Shown: in pieces, positions 54,134 to 64,000 of the stretch
Layout of the letters: every line of letters begins with the position of its first letter
Position numbering within the stretch: the stretch's first letter is position 1
Assembly: GCF_004792415.1 (NCBI RefSeq)
Contig: NZ_CP038853.1
Coordinates: 2,604,001 to 2,668,000, forward strand
Direction of reading: 5' to 3'
Source: Pantoea vagans
GTDB taxonomy: Bacteria > Pseudomonadota > Gammaproteobacteria > Enterobacterales > Enterobacteriaceae
Length of the DNA: 64,000 bases
Translations under genes and position numbers: made by a program
Notes under the pieces: generated by a model
What the model was told of the DNA's origin: nothing
The model's database searches: none
Seen by the model: the letters and a program-made list of their open reading frames with translations, nothing else

Positions 54134-56050
54134 CTACGCGCCGTTTTTCAGTGACTCAAGCTCTTCCCAGCGCGCAAAAGCGGTTTCCAGCTCCTGCTCA
54201 GCCTGCGCCAGATTATCCAGCACCGGTTGCGTCTGATCGTGTGCCTGACTGAAGAAGTCCGGGTGACTCATCTTCGCCTGCAGTTCACCGATGCGCGCTT
54301 CCAGCTGCTCCAGTTTTTGCGGCAGCTGTTCCAGCTCACGCGCCAGATTGTAGCTGAGCTTATTCACGTTACGCTTCGCTTCACTCTTATCGGCGGCTGG
54401 CTTCGCGCTATTCGCTGTCGCTTTAGCCGGTGAAGCAGACCTGTGCTGCCGGTAGGCGGCGCGCTGCTGCTGCGCATCGTGATAACCGCCCACAAAGGTA
54501 CCGATTTCGCCGCTGCCTTCAAAAATCCAGCACTCGGTGACGGTATTGTCGACGAACTGACGATCGTGGCTCACCAGTAACACAGTGCCCTGATAACCAT
54601 CGATCAGCTCTTCCAGCAGTTCCAGCGTTTCGACGTCGAGGTCGTTGGTTGGTTCATCCAGAATCATCAGGTTGCTGGGACGCAGGAACAGGCGCGCCAG
54701 CAGCAGACGGTTACGTTCCCCGCCGGAAAGCGCACGCACCGGCGTCATCGCACGTTTTGGATGGAACAGGAAGTCCTGCAGATAGCCCAGCACGTGGCGC
54801 GGTTTGCCGTTGACCAGCACTTCCTGCTTGCCTTCAGCCAGGTTGTCCATCACGGTACGATCCGGATCCAGTTCAGCGCGATGCTGGTCAAAGTAAGCGA
54901 CTTCCAGCTTGGTACCGGAATGCACGCGGCCGTGATCGGCTTTCAGCTGCTGCAGCATCAGACGCAGTAAGGTCGTTTTACCGCAACCGTTCGGCCCGAT
55001 CAGCGCAATTTTATCGCCACGCTGAACCTGGGTTGAGAAATCCTTCACCAGCGTTTTGCCGCCCACCGCGTAGTCAACATTTTCCAGCTCAAACACAATC
55101 TTGCCGGAACGGGACGCTTCGCCCACCTGCATGTTGGCTTTGCCCATGACTTCACGACGTTCTGAGTGTTCGCGACGCAGCGCTTTCAGCGCGCGCACAC
55201 GACCTTCATTACGGGTGCGGCGGGCTTTGATGCCCTGACGGATCCACACCTCTTCCTGCGCCAGCTTGCGGTCAAATTCGGCGTTCTGCATCTCTTCAAC
55301 GCGCAGCGCTTCCTCTTTGCCTTCCAGATAAAGATCGTAGTTGCCCGGCCAGGAGACCAGCTTGCCACGGTCAAGATCGACAATACGCGTCGCCATGTTG
55401 CGGATAAACGAACGGTCATGCGAAATAAAGACGATGCTACCGCTGAAGTTTTTCAGGAAGGTTTCCAGCCAGTCGATCGTTTCGATATCGAGGTGGTTGG
55501 TTGGCTCATCCAGCATCAGCACACGCGGGTTACTCACCAGCGCACGGCCCAGCGCCGCTTTACGCAGCCAGCCGCCAGAGAGCGACGACAGCTCGGTATC
55601 GGGCTGCAGACCAATCTGTTCCAGCACGTCATGGATGCGGCTTTCCAGCTGCCAGAGGTTCTGATGGTCGAGAATGCTCTGCAGTCGCGCCATCTCATTG
55701 AGGTTTTTATCGCTGGGATCTTCCATCACCACATGGGAAATGGCGTGATAGGCTTTCAGATGCTCAGCCTGCTCTTCAACGCCCTCAGCCACGAAGTCGT
55801 AGACCGAACCGGTAATATTGCGCGGCGGATCCTGTTGCAGACGCGCCACCACCAGGTCAGTTTCATAAATGATGCGACCATCATCCAGTGGCTGTTCGCC
55901 ATTGATGATTTTCATCAGCGTGGATTTACCCGCTCCGTTACGGCCCACCAGACAGACGCGTTCGTTCTCTTCGATGTGCAGCTCGGTATTGTCTAACAGC
56001 GGCGCATCGCTGAAGGAGAGATAAGCGCCGTGGATACTGATTAATGACAT
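54134..56050 (-). CDS. uup: ABC-F ATPase Uup
   Basis: Uup is a soluble ABC-F protein acting on ribosomes and affecting precise excision of transposons. The 638-residue protein has two ATPase domains: Walker A VGRNGAGKST (about 36) and IGPNGCGKTT (about 352), signatures LSGGWLRKA and LSGGERNRLLL, and Walker B VLMLDEPTNHLD and LMILDEPTNDLD. The arm region between them is rich in Arg. A C-terminal coiled coil (about 560-635) is typical of Uup and binds DNA. It lies 6 bases after rlmL. Confidence 0.97.
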   Translation of the reverse strand: MSLISIHGAYLSFSDAPLLDNTELHIEENERVCLVGRNGAGKSTLMKIINGEQPLDDGRIIYETDLVVARLQQDPPRNITGSVYDFVAEGVEEQAEHLKAYHAISHVVMEDPSDKNLNEMARLQSILDHQNLWQLESRIHDVLEQIGLQPDTELSSLSGGWLRKAALGRALVSNPRVLMLDEPTNHLDIETIDWLETFLKNFSGSIVFISHDRSFIRNMATRIVDLDRGKLVSWPGNYDLYLEGKEEALRVEEMQNAEFDRKLAQEEVWIRQGIKARRTRNEGRVRALKALRREHSERREVMGKANMQVGEASRSGKIVFELENVDYAVGGKTLVKDFSTQVQRGDKIALIGPNGCGKTTLLRLMLQQLKADHGRVHSGTKLEVAYFDQHRAELDPDRTVMDNLAEGKQEVLVNGKPRHVLGYLQDFLFHPKRAMTPVRALSGGERNRLLLARLFLRPSNLMILDEPTNDLDVETLELLEELIDGYQGTVLLVSHDRQFVDNTVTECWIFEGSGEIGTFVGGYHDAQQQRAAYRQHRSASPAKATANSAKPAADKSEAKRNVNKLSYNLARELEQLPQKLEQLEARIGELQAKMSHPDFFSQAHDQTQPVLDNLAQAEQELETAFARWEELESLKNGA

Positions 56051-56056
56051 GTAATC

Positions 56057-58171
56057 TTATTCCTTACCGGCATGAGTGATCAGCCAGCAGTTGTGAATCT
56101 GACGGTTACGCGCGAAGTCCTGCGACTGCGTTTTCTGGGTAATATCCTGCGCCTGCAGGCCCAGTGCTTTCAGACCATCCATGTCCATTTTGAAACCACG
56201 TTTGTTATTGGAGAACATGATGGTGCCGCCGCGACGCAGCAGGCGCTTCAGGTTACGCATCAGCATCATATGATCGCGCTGAACGTCAAAGCTCTCTTCC
56301 ATACGTTTTGAGTTGGAGAAGGTTGGCGGATCGATAAAGATCAGGTCAAAATTCTCATCACTCTCATTCAGCCAGCTCAGGCAATCCGCCTGCATCAGGC
56401 GGTGCTGACGCCCGGTCAGTCCGTTAAGACGCAGGTTGCGCTCCGCCCACTCCAGATAGGTACGCGACATATCTACCGTGGTGGTCGAACGCGCACCGCC
56501 CAGACCGGCGTGCACACTGGCGGTGCCGGTATAGGCAAACAGGTTCAGGAAATCTTTGCCCTGACTCATCTGACCGAGCATTTTACGGGCAATGCGGTGA
56601 TCGAGGAACAGGCCGGTGTCGAGATAGTCGGTCAGGTTCACCCAGAAACGCGCATTAAACTCTTTAACTTCGAAATAGTCGCCCTTCTCGCTGAGCTTCT
56701 GATACTGCGCTTTGCCTTTCTGGCGCTCACGCGTTTTCATAATCAGACGGTCAGCAGGCAGTTGCAGTACGCTCAGTGTCGCGCTGATAACATCGAACAG
56801 GCGCTGACGCGCTTTATTCGGATCGATGGTTTTCGGTGGCGCGTACTCCTGAATAATGACCCAGTCACCATAGCGATCGACAGCAACGTTGTAGTCTGGC
56901 AGATCGGCGTCATAAATGCGGTAGCATTCAATGCCTTCCTGACGTGCCCACTTCTCCAGCTTCTTCACATTTTTGCGCAGACGGTTTGCGTAATCTTCCG
57001 CAATCTGTCCGGCGCTTTCATGACTGTTAACCGCCAGCTGATAGTTTTTCTGCACGCAATCCAGCGGACCGTTCTTCGCTTTGAACTGGCGATCGGCTCG
57101 CAGTTGCAGGCAGCTCAGCAGTTCAGGCGAGGCGCTGAACAGCGACAGGTTCCAGCCGCCAAAATGCTGCTTCATCAGACGTCCGAGCTGGCTGTGCAGC
57201 GCAATCAGCGCCGGCTCGCTCTCCAGACGTTCACCGTACGGCGGGTTACTCAGCACTGTGCCGTGAACCGCCGGATCGAGCGGATTGGTCAGTTGCAGCA
57301 GGTCCTGTTGCGCAAACGTAAAGAGTTCAAAGACGCCAGCACGACGGGCATTCGCCTGCGCCCACTCCAGCACCCGGCCATTGTTGTCATAACCAAAAAA
57401 GCGCGCCTGAGTCGCCGCCGTGCCCGCGCGGGCACGGTTCTGCGCTTCGGTTTTCACGTCCTGCCACAGCGCAGCATCAAACTTGTTCCAGGCAGTAAAG
57501 CCCCAGTGCTTACGCAGCAGGCCCGGTGCCCGATCGCAGGCAATCAGCGCCGCTTCAATCAGCAGCGTACCTGAACCACACATCGGGTCGATCAGCGGCG
57601 TGGTCGGCTCCCAGCCAGAACGCAGCACAATTGCCGCCGCCAGCGTCTCTTTTAACGGAGCCTGGCCGGTCTGCTGGCGATAGCCGCGCTGATGCAGTGA
57701 GGTGCCGCTGAGATCCAGCGCAATGCTGGCGCGATCGTCATTCAGCCAGACGTTAACACGGATATCCGCCTGCTCACGATCGACATTCGGCCGTTCAAGA
57801 TTCTGACGGGTAAAGCTGTCCACGATGGCATCTTTGACTTTCAGCGCGCCGAACTGGCTGTTACGAATCGAATCGTTGGTCCCGCTGAAATGCACGACGA
57901 ACGTTTTGTCGCTGCCGAACATCGACGGCCAGTCCACGCTCTGTACACCCAGATAGAGATCGAGATCGCTGTAGACGCCAAACTCTCCCAGCGGCAACAG
58001 GATGCGTGATGCTAAACGACTCCACATCAGGCTTTGGTACATGGCGCGATCGTCGGCTTCGTAGTGAACGCCTCCCTGCACCACTTGCAAATCCTGCGCG
58101 CCCAGCGCGTCCAGCTCACTTTTTAACAGCTCTTCGAGCCCACGCGCCGTGCTGGCAAACAGAGAATTCAT
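56057..58171 (-). CDS. rlmL: Bifunctional 23S rRNA methyltransferase RlmKL
   Basis: RlmKL methylates 23S rRNA at G2445 (m2G, RlmL half) and G2069 (m7G, RlmK half). The 704-residue protein has a THUMP domain (about 45-155) and the RlmL domain with [15 protein letters not shown] and [10 protein letters not shown]. The RlmK domain has [20 protein letters not shown] and [13 protein letters not shown]. The length equals that of E. coli within a few residues. uup follows directly in the same operon; ycbX is divergent. Confidence 0.97.
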   Translation of the reverse strand: MNSLFASTARGLEELLKSELDALGAQDLQVVQGGVHYEADDRAMYQSLMWSRLASRILLPLGEFGVYSDLDLYLGVQSVDWPSMFGSDKTFVVHFSGTNDSIRNSQFGALKVKDAIVDSFTRQNLERPNVDREQADIRVNVWLNDDRASIALDLSGTSLHQRGYRQQTGQAPLKETLAAAIVLRSGWEPTTPLIDPMCGSGTLLIEAALIACDRAPGLLRKHWGFTAWNKFDAALWQDVKTEAQNRARAGTAATQARFFGYDNNGRVLEWAQANARRAGVFELFTFAQQDLLQLTNPLDPAVHGTVLSNPPYGERLESEPALIALHSQLGRLMKQHFGGWNLSLFSASPELLSCLQLRADRQFKAKNGPLDCVQKNYQLAVNSHESAGQIAEDYANRLRKNVKKLEKWARQEGIECYRIYDADLPDYNVAVDRYGDWVIIQEYAPPKTIDPNKARQRLFDVISATLSVLQLPADRLIMKTRERQKGKAQYQKLSEKGDYFEVKEFNARFWVNLTDYLDTGLFLDHRIARKMLGQMSQGKDFLNLFAYTGTASVHAGLGGARSTTTVDMSRTYLEWAERNLRLNGLTGRQHRLMQADCLSWLNESDENFDLIFIDPPTFSNSKRMEESFDVQRDHMMLMRNLKRLLRRGGTIMFSNNKRGFKMDMDGLKALGLQAQDITQKTQSQDFARNRQIHNCWLITHAGKE

Positions 58172-58281
58172 ATCGTCACTTTTTAACTCTTGAGAAAATT
58201 GTCGCGCATTATAGCGAATCGGAGACCTATGTCATAAAGTTAGCTTCTTTTGTGTCGCGCGTCGGGTTCAAGGAGAACACC

Positions 58282-59391
58282 ATGATCACGCTTTCCCGCT
58301 TATTTATTCATCCTGTGAAGTCAATGCGGGGATTAGCGTTGTCACATGCGCTGGTCACTGACAGCGGACTGGCATTTGATCGGCTGTTTATGGTGACCGA
58401 ACCTGATGGCACCTTTATTACTGCACGTCAGCACCCGGAGATGGTGCGCTTTACGCCCGCGATCCTGCCGGATGGCCTGCTGCTGGCCGCGCCGGATGGC
58501 AGCCAGTCCCTGATCCGCTTCAGCGATTTTAGTGAGCAGGATCATCCCACCGAAGTCTGGGGCAACCACTTTACTGCGCGCATTGCGCCCCAGCCGATTA
58601 ATCAGTGGCTGAGTCAGTTCTTCCCGCGTGAGGTTCAGTTGCGCTGGATCGGGCCGCAACCGACTCGCCGGGTCAAAAAGTTTGATCATATTCCGCTGAG
58701 CTTTGCCGATGGCTTTCCGTTTTTGCTAATCAACAACGCGTCGCTGCACGATCTGCAACAGCGCTGCCCGGCCAGCATCCGTGCCGAACAGTTTCGTCCG
58801 AACCTGATCGTCAGCGGCGCGACCGCCTGGGATGAGGATAGCTGGGCAGAGATTCAGATTGGCGACGTCATCTTTGAGGCTCCCAAGCCATGCAGTCGCT
58901 GTGTGCTAACCACGGTCAGCACCGAGACCGGACTTAAGCATCCCACCGGTCATCCGCTGGCGACGCTGCAGACTTTCCGCACTGCTCAGGATGGCAGTGG
59001 TGACATCGATTTCGGTCTGAACTTAGTGGCGCGTAACAGTGGCGTGGTGCGTGCGGGTGATGAAATGATCGTCCTGAAACGTCATGCGCCGCGCAGCTAT
59101 GGTGCCGGCGAAGTGGTCGAAACGCTGAAACCACAGCAACAGGCACCGGATGCTGTGACCATCACATTTCAGGGCAAGACCTTTACCGGGGATAATCAGC
59201 AGATATTACTGGATCAGCTGGAGATGCAGGGCTTTCGCATCCCTTACTCCTGTCGGGCAGGTCTGTGTGGTAGCTGCAAGCTGAGTCTGGTAGCCGGTGA
59301 AGTAAAAGCGCTTAAACAGAGTGCCCTGCGTCAGGACGGCACCCTCTTAAGCTGCAGCTGTATTCCGGCAGGTGATATAGAAGTGAAGTAA
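58282..59391 (+). CDS. ycbX: YcbX, MOSC-domain reductase with ferredoxin domain
   Basis: YcbX detoxifies N-hydroxylated bases such as 6-hydroxylaminopurine, using molybdenum cofactor and the CysJ flavoprotein. The 369-residue protein has a MOSC N-terminal beta-barrel (about 1-90), a MOSC domain (to about 265, with the Mo-binding Cys in PKPCSRC), and a C-terminal 2Fe-2S ferredoxin domain with [14 protein letters not shown]. Start ATG 58282 follows AAGGAG; the frame extends upstream into the rlmL gene but that part is not used. Confidence 0.94.
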   Translation: MITLSRLFIHPVKSMRGLALSHALVTDSGLAFDRLFMVTEPDGTFITARQHPEMVRFTPAILPDGLLLAAPDGSQSLIRFSDFSEQDHPTEVWGNHFTARIAPQPINQWLSQFFPREVQLRWIGPQPTRRVKKFDHIPLSFADGFPFLLINNASLHDLQQRCPASIRAEQFRPNLIVSGATAWDEDSWAEIQIGDVIFEAPKPCSRCVLTTVSTETGLKHPTGHPLATLQTFRTAQDGSGDIDFGLNLVARNSGVVRAGDEMIVLKRHAPRSYGAGEVVETLKPQQQAPDAVTITFQGKTFTGDNQQILLDQLEMQGFRIPYSCRAGLCGSCKLSLVAGEVKALKQSALRQDGTLLSCSCIPAGDIEVK

Positions 59392-59931
59392 TCAGACCGC
59401 GCGGGCGTAGTGCGCGACATCCTGGTACCAGGGCTGCAGGCGGTCGTTCATCACCTTAATGGCATCGCCGAGCACCATATTTTTACCGGCCAGGGTTAAA
59501 CCTGGCTGCGCCAGCAGGCAAAGCGCCGCATTATTACCACTCTCAACCACCAGCAGACGTGCCAGCGTCCCCTCTTCGGCCAGCGTAACCTGTACCATTT
59601 CACCGGGACGGGGCTGCATTGCCGGAGCATGCGAGGTGAAATGCCAGCTTTTCGGCATCAGGGGTTTAAGAAAGCGCGCGGCGACCAGCGCATTCAGCAC
59701 CAGCTCAGCACGATGGCTGCCACTGAGTTTGCACTGACGACAGGTCTCTTCAAAGGTGTAATACAGAGCGGCATCATCGACACAGAAACCCGATTCAGTG
59801 AACGCGTCCGGCGTGAGCATTTTGCGGGAAAAGCGGGAACGGAAAAGCATCCCGTCAGCCAGGTCGAGCATCATTCGGTCGTGGCTGCTATCAAAATACC
59901 AGCGCCAGTTATCATCGGGTTTAATTTTCAT
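59392..59931 (-). CDS. zapC: Cell division protein ZapC
   Basis: ZapC bundles FtsZ filaments at the Z-ring. The 179-residue protein matches the family with [38 protein letters not shown], and [20 protein letters not shown]. Start ATG 59931 is chosen by the family start; the frame opens up to 60018. It is convergent with ycbX, the stops being adjacent, and lies after pyrD as in E. coli. Confidence 0.95.
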   Translation of the reverse strand: MKIKPDDNWRWYFDSSHDRMMLDLADGMLFRSRFSRKMLTPDAFTESGFCVDDAALYYTFEETCRQCKLSGSHRAELVLNALVAARFLKPLMPKSWHFTSHAPAMQPRPGEMVQVTLAEEGTLARLLVVESGNNAALCLLAQPGLTLAGKNMVLGDAIKVMNDRLQPWYQDVAHYARAV

Positions 59932-60084
59932 CGTGTGCCCTGTATTTACCGCTGCGCCAAAAATCGCGCAGAATTCAGCGAAAAAAGAAACATAAGGAAA
60001 AGCTGAAAAAGCGTGCAACAGGACAAAATATAAACGAGCCGAGGGGATAAATAAACCCCCCAGCTAATCATTGTGAGAATTGTC

Positions 60085-61095
60085 TTAGAGATGCGTGACG
60101 ATATCTTTAATTAATCCTGGCCCCTGATAAATAAAGCCTGAATAAATCTGAACCAGCGTTGCACCTGCGGCGATTTTTTCACGCGCGGCGGTCAGAGAAT
60201 CGATGCCGCCAACGCCGATAATGGGAAGGCGCCCCTGCAGCTCCTGAGAGAGGCGCTGGATCACCGCCGTACTGCGCGACTGCACTGGCCGTCCACTCAA
60301 TCCACCCGCTTCTTCAGCATGCTTAAGGCCGCTTACCAGCGAACGATCGAGCGTAGTATTACTGGCAATGACGCCATCAATCTGATGACGAATCAAACTG
60401 TCCGCGACCTGAATTAACTCATCTTCAGAGAGATCGGGCGCAATTTTTACGGCCAGCGGAACATATTTCAGATGACGCTTTTCCAGCTCTTTTTGTTTCT
60501 GTTTGATGGAGGAGAGCAAATCATCCAGCGCTTCACCATATTGCAGTGAACGCAAACCTGGCGTGTTGGGTGAGGAAATATTGATGGCGACATAACCGGC
60601 ATGGGCATAAACCTTTTCCATGCAAATCAGATAATCTTCTTTGCCCTGCTCAACCGGCGTATCTTTATTTTTACCGATATTGATCCCGAGCACGCCGTTA
60701 AAACGCGCTTTTTTTACATTCTCAACCAGGTGGTCAACACCGAGATTATTAAATCCCATCCGGTTGATAATGCCGCCCGCTTCCACCAGACGAAACATCC
60801 GCGGCTTGTCATTACCTGCCTGGGCGCGCGGCGTGACGGTGCCGACTTCAACAAAACCAAAGCCCATCGCCGCAAACGCATCAATGCACTCTGCGTTCTT
60901 ATCCAGACCCGCAGCCAGGCCCAGGGCATTCTTAAAGGTCAGTCCCATGCAGGTGACCGGACGCGACGGCAGATTCTGGCGATAAAACAGCTCCAGCGGC
61001 GTGCCGTTCATAAAACGCAGTTGCTGAAAGGTGAGTTCGTGCGCGCGTTCGGGGTCGAGTTTAAACAGCGCCGGTCGGACGATAGGATAAAACAT
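60085..61095 (-). CDS. pyrD: Dihydroorotate dehydrogenase (quinone), class 2
   Basis: PyrD oxidises dihydroorotate to orotate in pyrimidine synthesis, passing electrons to ubiquinone at the inner membrane. The 336-residue protein has an N-terminal amphipathic helix ([20 protein letters not shown]), the FMN barrel, and active-site [15 protein letters not shown] with catalytic Ser. [18 protein letters not shown] near the end binds FMN phosphate. The length equals that of E. coli. ATG 61095 has CAGGAGAG upstream. Confidence 0.98.
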   Translation of the reverse strand: MFYPIVRPALFKLDPERAHELTFQQLRFMNGTPLELFYRQNLPSRPVTCMGLTFKNALGLAAGLDKNAECIDAFAAMGFGFVEVGTVTPRAQAGNDKPRMFRLVEAGGIINRMGFNNLGVDHLVENVKKARFNGVLGINIGKNKDTPVEQGKEDYLICMEKVYAHAGYVAINISSPNTPGLRSLQYGEALDDLLSSIKQKQKELEKRHLKYVPLAVKIAPDLSEDELIQVADSLIRHQIDGVIASNTTLDRSLVSGLKHAEEAGGLSGRPVQSRSTAVIQRLSQELQGRLPIIGVGGIDSLTAAREKIAAGATLVQIYSGFIYQGPGLIKDIVTHL

Positions 61096-61229
61096 GCACT
61101 CTCCTGAAGGACGGAAGCAATCGTGAAAGTCGGTGCACGGGAAAATGTGCGCCAGAATGGTAAAGTGCTCTGGCGCAAAAGTAAATCGAACGGCGGGGAT
61201 GCAGAAAACTATATGAAAATGCTTTGATC

Positions 61230-62531
61230 TTAAACGGCGGAATCGTTTACGGGCTGGTTTTTCACCTCGGAAGGAAACAGATACTCCCGCAGAATGCCGT
61301 GACGCTGCATGATGCCAAAGATACCGAGACAGACAAACGCTTCAGCCCCTACCATCGACCATGCGGCACCGATAGCACCAAACTTCCAGGCCAGGAAACA
61401 GCACAGCGGCACGTTTATCACGCCAGCGGCCATCATGACCCACATACGCTGACGCGCCAGACCGTGCGGGATCAGAATCTGTAATCCAGCCGGATAGGCA
61501 ATGTTGCCAAACAGGAAGCAGAGCACAAAGACGCGCAGCACATCCGCCGACGGAATAAAGTCTTTACCCAGTAAAATAGAGACCACCAGGTCAGCAAAGA
61601 ACCAGGTAAAGATGACAATCGACAGACTCAGGGAAAACGACAGCAGCAGGCTTTTGCGCGTCGCCGCAATGGCGGCACGTTTATCCCGACCAAACAGGTG
61701 GCTGACGCGCGGGAAGAAAGCGCTGCCGATCTGCTCGGGTACTGAGTTAGCCGCTTTACGCAGACGATCCGCACCGTTGTAGATCCCGACCATGTAGGTA
61801 GAGGTAAAGGAGGCCAGGATCACCACGTTGACACTGTTAAACAGATTGGCACCCGCGATAGCAATAAACACATCCATGCTGTCGGTGATGCGCTGTTTGA
61901 TTTCGCTCGGTTCAAAGCGGTAACGACCAATGACTTTCATCTCCAGCACAAACTTCAACGTAATCGCTGCGCTGATGATGGAGACAGTGCCAGGGATCAG
62001 CGCCGCCAGCCAGGTATCCTGCGGAGATTTCACCAGCAAAAAGGTTAGTGGAATGGCACAGAAGTTACCGAAGGTGGCGATCATCGCCGTTTTACCCAGC
62101 TTCTCAAAGCCCTGCATCAGCCAGCCGAATGAAAACAGCGAGCCTATCAGCGTGGTGCAGTTCGCCAGGATGATAAAGAACAGCGGATGCCAGGCGGGAT
62201 TAAACCAGGTCGCCGTCAGTAACGTGCCACTGGTTACCACCAGCAGCATCAGCTTGGCGTTAAAGGTTGACCAGAAGAGCTGACTGACGCGTTCCTTGTC
62301 ATCACGATGGTGAGCAATGTCTTTGGTGGTAAAGACGTTGAATCCCCAGTCAGAGATGGTGCTGCAATAGAGCACGCAGGCGATGGCCAGCGCCAGCGTA
62401 CCCATCTGCTCTACACCCAGAACGCGGGCAAGATAGGGCAGCGTGGCCAGCGGAAACAAAAACGATGCGCCGCGGTAGGCCAGCAGCGAGAAAATATTAA
62501 TAACCAGACTTTTATCGAGTACTTTTGCCAT
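61230..62531 (-). CDS. Polysaccharide flippase, MOP/Wzx-like
   Basis: The 433-residue inner-membrane protein has about 12 hydrophobic helices and the polysaccharide biosynthesis (Wzx/RfbX) family look: [20 protein letters not shown] near the start, [19 protein letters not shown], and [19 protein letters not shown] in the middle. It probably flips a lipid-linked sugar chain from the inside to the outside of the membrane. It lies 101 bases after a glycosyltransferase gene on the same strand. The cargo is unknown. Confidence 0.85.
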   Translation of the reverse strand: MAKVLDKSLVINIFSLLAYRGASFLFPLATLPYLARVLGVEQMGTLALAIACVLYCSTISDWGFNVFTTKDIAHHRDDKERVSQLFWSTFNAKLMLLVVTSGTLLTATWFNPAWHPLFFIILANCTTLIGSLFSFGWLMQGFEKLGKTAMIATFGNFCAIPLTFLLVKSPQDTWLAALIPGTVSIISAAITLKFVLEMKVIGRYRFEPSEIKQRITDSMDVFIAIAGANLFNSVNVVILASFTSTYMVGIYNGADRLRKAANSVPEQIGSAFFPRVSHLFGRDKRAAIAATRKSLLLSFSLSLSIVIFTWFFADLVVSILLGKDFIPSADVLRVFVLCFLFGNIAYPAGLQILIPHGLARQRMWVMMAAGVINVPLCCFLAWKFGAIGAAWSMVGAEAFVCLGIFGIMQRHGILREYLFPSEVKNQPVNDSAV

Positions 62532-62632
62532 GACGCAACAACCTTATACACATTGCATGTCTCACCTTCTCATTTCGCTAAGGCATAAACAATATCGCTT
62601 CACATTTTTCAGAATCAGGCTGCTTTTCAGAA

Positions 62633-63613
62633 TCAGGCGGCACCCCTGAGCTCTTTTTTAACCTTGTAATGCTGCAATGCAATAAACAGCTCCGGTCGGT
62701 TGAACAATAGCCACTCTTTAATATTTTCTGTTTTAACGTTACGTCCCATAAAGCGGATAGCGTTAATGACATATTCCGGCACAGGCGTCCCGTTATAAAG
62801 TGATAAATAGATCATCAGGCGAAAAGATTGCAGTAAATAAGCTTTCTCCAGCGCGCTACGCCAGTCTGATTTAGGTAATGAACTGACTAACGTGTTGTAA
62901 GCGTGCATAAAGGCATCATAGCGCTGATAGAAAAACTCATTTCCTTTGGTACTGTTAGTCAGTGAACCGCTGCGGATTCGCTGTTTATAATAGACCTGGC
63001 GACTGACCCAGGCATGCTGACACTTCATAAAGACAGAAAGCGTAAAATTGTGGTCTTCATGAACACGGCGTACAAAGCGTAATTTGTGCTGTTCAATCAC
63101 GCTTTTTCGCAGTACATAATTCCAGACGGCAGAGGTATAGCGCCCATTACGTAACAGGCGCAAAAAGACTTCCTGCGGTTTTTGCTGGCCAAAGTGATCA
63201 TGTCTGACTTTGGGTGAGGTCACATCGATGTGGCCATCTTCATAGACGCAGGAGTTAAAGCAGAAGAGATCGGTTTCAGGATGCTTTTCCGCCACCATGG
63301 CCAGCTCAGTAACCAGCCCGTCCACCACTACATCATCCGGGTCACAGAAGAAGAGAAACTGACCCTGAGCCAGTGCGATACCGGTATCCCGCGCATTACC
63401 GAGGCCGCCATTTTCAATGGTAATCACTTTTACCTGAGAAAGATGCGCATAATTCTGTTCAATTAAGGCTAATGTTCCGTCGGTGGATCCATCATTCACA
63501 ATGATTATTTCATTGGGCGCTTTAACCTGACGTAATAATGAATCGACGCACTCCACAATATATTTCTCTACATTGTAGGTTGGAATAATCACTGATAATA
63601 AGGTGTCAGACAT
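62633..63613 (-). CDS. Family 2 glycosyltransferase
   Basis: The 326-residue protein has the GT-A domain (about 1-200): LSVIIPTYNVEKYIVECVDS, EIIIVNDGSTDGT (donor binding), GNARDTGIALAQGQFLFFCD, DPDDVV (metal-binding Asp pair), and HEDHNFTLSVF with a catalytic-base-like Glu/Asp. The C-terminal part is helical and specific to this type. It likely adds a sugar to a growing surface glycan, working with the downstream flippase. The start ATG 63613 is preferred to one ten codons upstream because family members begin at the LSVIIPTYN strand. Confidence 0.88.
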   Translation of the reverse strand: MSDTLLSVIIPTYNVEKYIVECVDSLLRQVKAPNEIIIVNDGSTDGTLALIEQNYAHLSQVKVITIENGGLGNARDTGIALAQGQFLFFCDPDDVVVDGLVTELAMVAEKHPETDLFCFNSCVYEDGHIDVTSPKVRHDHFGQQKPQEVFLRLLRNGRYTSAVWNYVLRKSVIEQHKLRFVRRVHEDHNFTLSVFMKCQHAWVSRQVYYKQRIRSGSLTNSTKGNEFFYQRYDAFMHAYNTLVSSLPKSDWRSALEKAYLLQSFRLMIYLSLYNGTPVPEYVINAIRFMGRNVKTENIKEWLLFNRPELFIALQHYKVKKELRGAA

Positions 63614-64000
63614 AGGCAATTCTCTGCTGTTAGAAAATGACAATACGATTCACCTGCCAGATGCAGGGACTGACCAGAGGTGAAACGTCGAAAAGAGTAA
63701 TACGCTACTATTATGATGGCTTTGATTTAGCCTGATTATCTTAAACCGGTTATGCAAAAAAAGACCAGTTGTAAAAATTATCTTAACGTTTCACCTGATT
63801 ATCACTGTTAAAAAAAGTGCATCTATAGCCCGCTGTAATGTTAAAACCGTTGAGGAATGATTTAAATTACCCCCACCAGGCAGGCGTAACCAGAATGAGG
63901 AATATGTAAGCGAACATCTGAAACCGTGAATAACTTCAGCATTCCTTCATTTTTATTACAGTTTACGCTCTGCAATTAATCCTAATATCATGCCGGAACA
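63614..64000. other. Region upstream of the glycosyltransferase, no gene seen
   Basis: These 387 bases at the window edge hold no supported frame. The glycosyltransferase promoter is expected here. I searched by eye for a JUMPstart/ops element and did not find one. Confidence 0.5.

Noticed and set aside
55166..55996. 276-residue plus-strand frame inside uup
   Set aside because: Antisense shadow of a well-supported ABC-F gene with both ATPase domains intact.
56402..57574. 390-residue plus-strand frame inside rlmL
   Set aside because: Antisense shadow of rlmL; no family pattern of its own and no ribosome site that I could support.

Overview
The window is a chromosomal segment of an enterobacterium, most likely Pantoea or a close Erwiniaceae relative. 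Gene order from the tRNA cluster to pyrD follows the Escherichia coli map in blocks: glyW-cysT-leuZ/pgsA/uvrC/uvrY/yecF/sdiA; rut operon/ymdF/wrbA/yccJ/agp; serT/yccA/tusE/yccX/rlmI/hspQ/yccU/yccT/mgsA/helD/yccF/yccS/sxy/sulA/ompA/matP/lonH/fabA/rmf/pqiABC/uup/rlmL/ycbX/zapC/pyrD. A LuxI-type synthase beside sdiA and the lack of rutE fit Pantoea/Erwinia better than E. coli. The genus is an inference from memory of these traits; no search was run.

Region 1 (1 to about 12290) is one end of a lambdoid prophage. Leftward genes are cro-like, a CII/YmfL-like regulator, two small proteins, a replication initiator with a winged helix, a ParB-like protein, a small membrane protein, a DUF968/HNH protein and a Q-type antiterminator. 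Rightward genes are a CI-type repressor, several small early proteins, a DUF4224 protein and a tyrosine integrase. At the far left edge, AT-rich and convergent with the Q gene, lies a two-gene cassette that I read as a Kiwa anti-phage system (kwaA, cut by the window edge, then kwaB). A second two-gene cassette of unknown role (zinc ribbon protein plus membrane coiled-coil protein) lies between the integrase and the tRNA cluster, whose leuZ gene is the likely attachment site. Structural phage genes are not in the window.

Region 2 (12291-19862) holds the tRNA operon, pgsA, the uvrC-uvrY pair, yecF, and a quorum-sensing pair: an SdiA-type LuxR regulator with a LuxI-type synthase downstream and a lux-box-like palindrome between them. 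A gene-poor 1.2 kb stretch and an extensin-like protein gene follow.

Region 3 (20149-34016) holds cycA, a YdjM-like membrane protein, rutR and a divergent rutABCDFG operon for pyrimidine catabolism. The rut promoter region carries a RutR operator and a -24/-12 (sigma-54) promoter. An EamA transporter, ymdF, wrbA-yccJ, a succinate-semialdehyde-type dehydrogenase, and an Agp glucose-1-phosphatase with an unusual 148-residue TolA-like Ala/Lys tail follow.

Region 4 (34270-61095) is conserved core genome: two identical tandem tRNA-Ser genes, then yccA through pyrD. It covers cell division (sulA with a LexA box, matP, zapC), outer membrane and envelope (ompA, pqiABC), fatty acid synthesis (fabA with a FabR-like site), ribosome hibernation and modification (rmf, rlmI, rlmL, tusE, uup) and stress functions. 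Region 5 (61230-63613) is a flippase plus a family 2 glycosyltransferase, probably part of a surface polysaccharide pathway.
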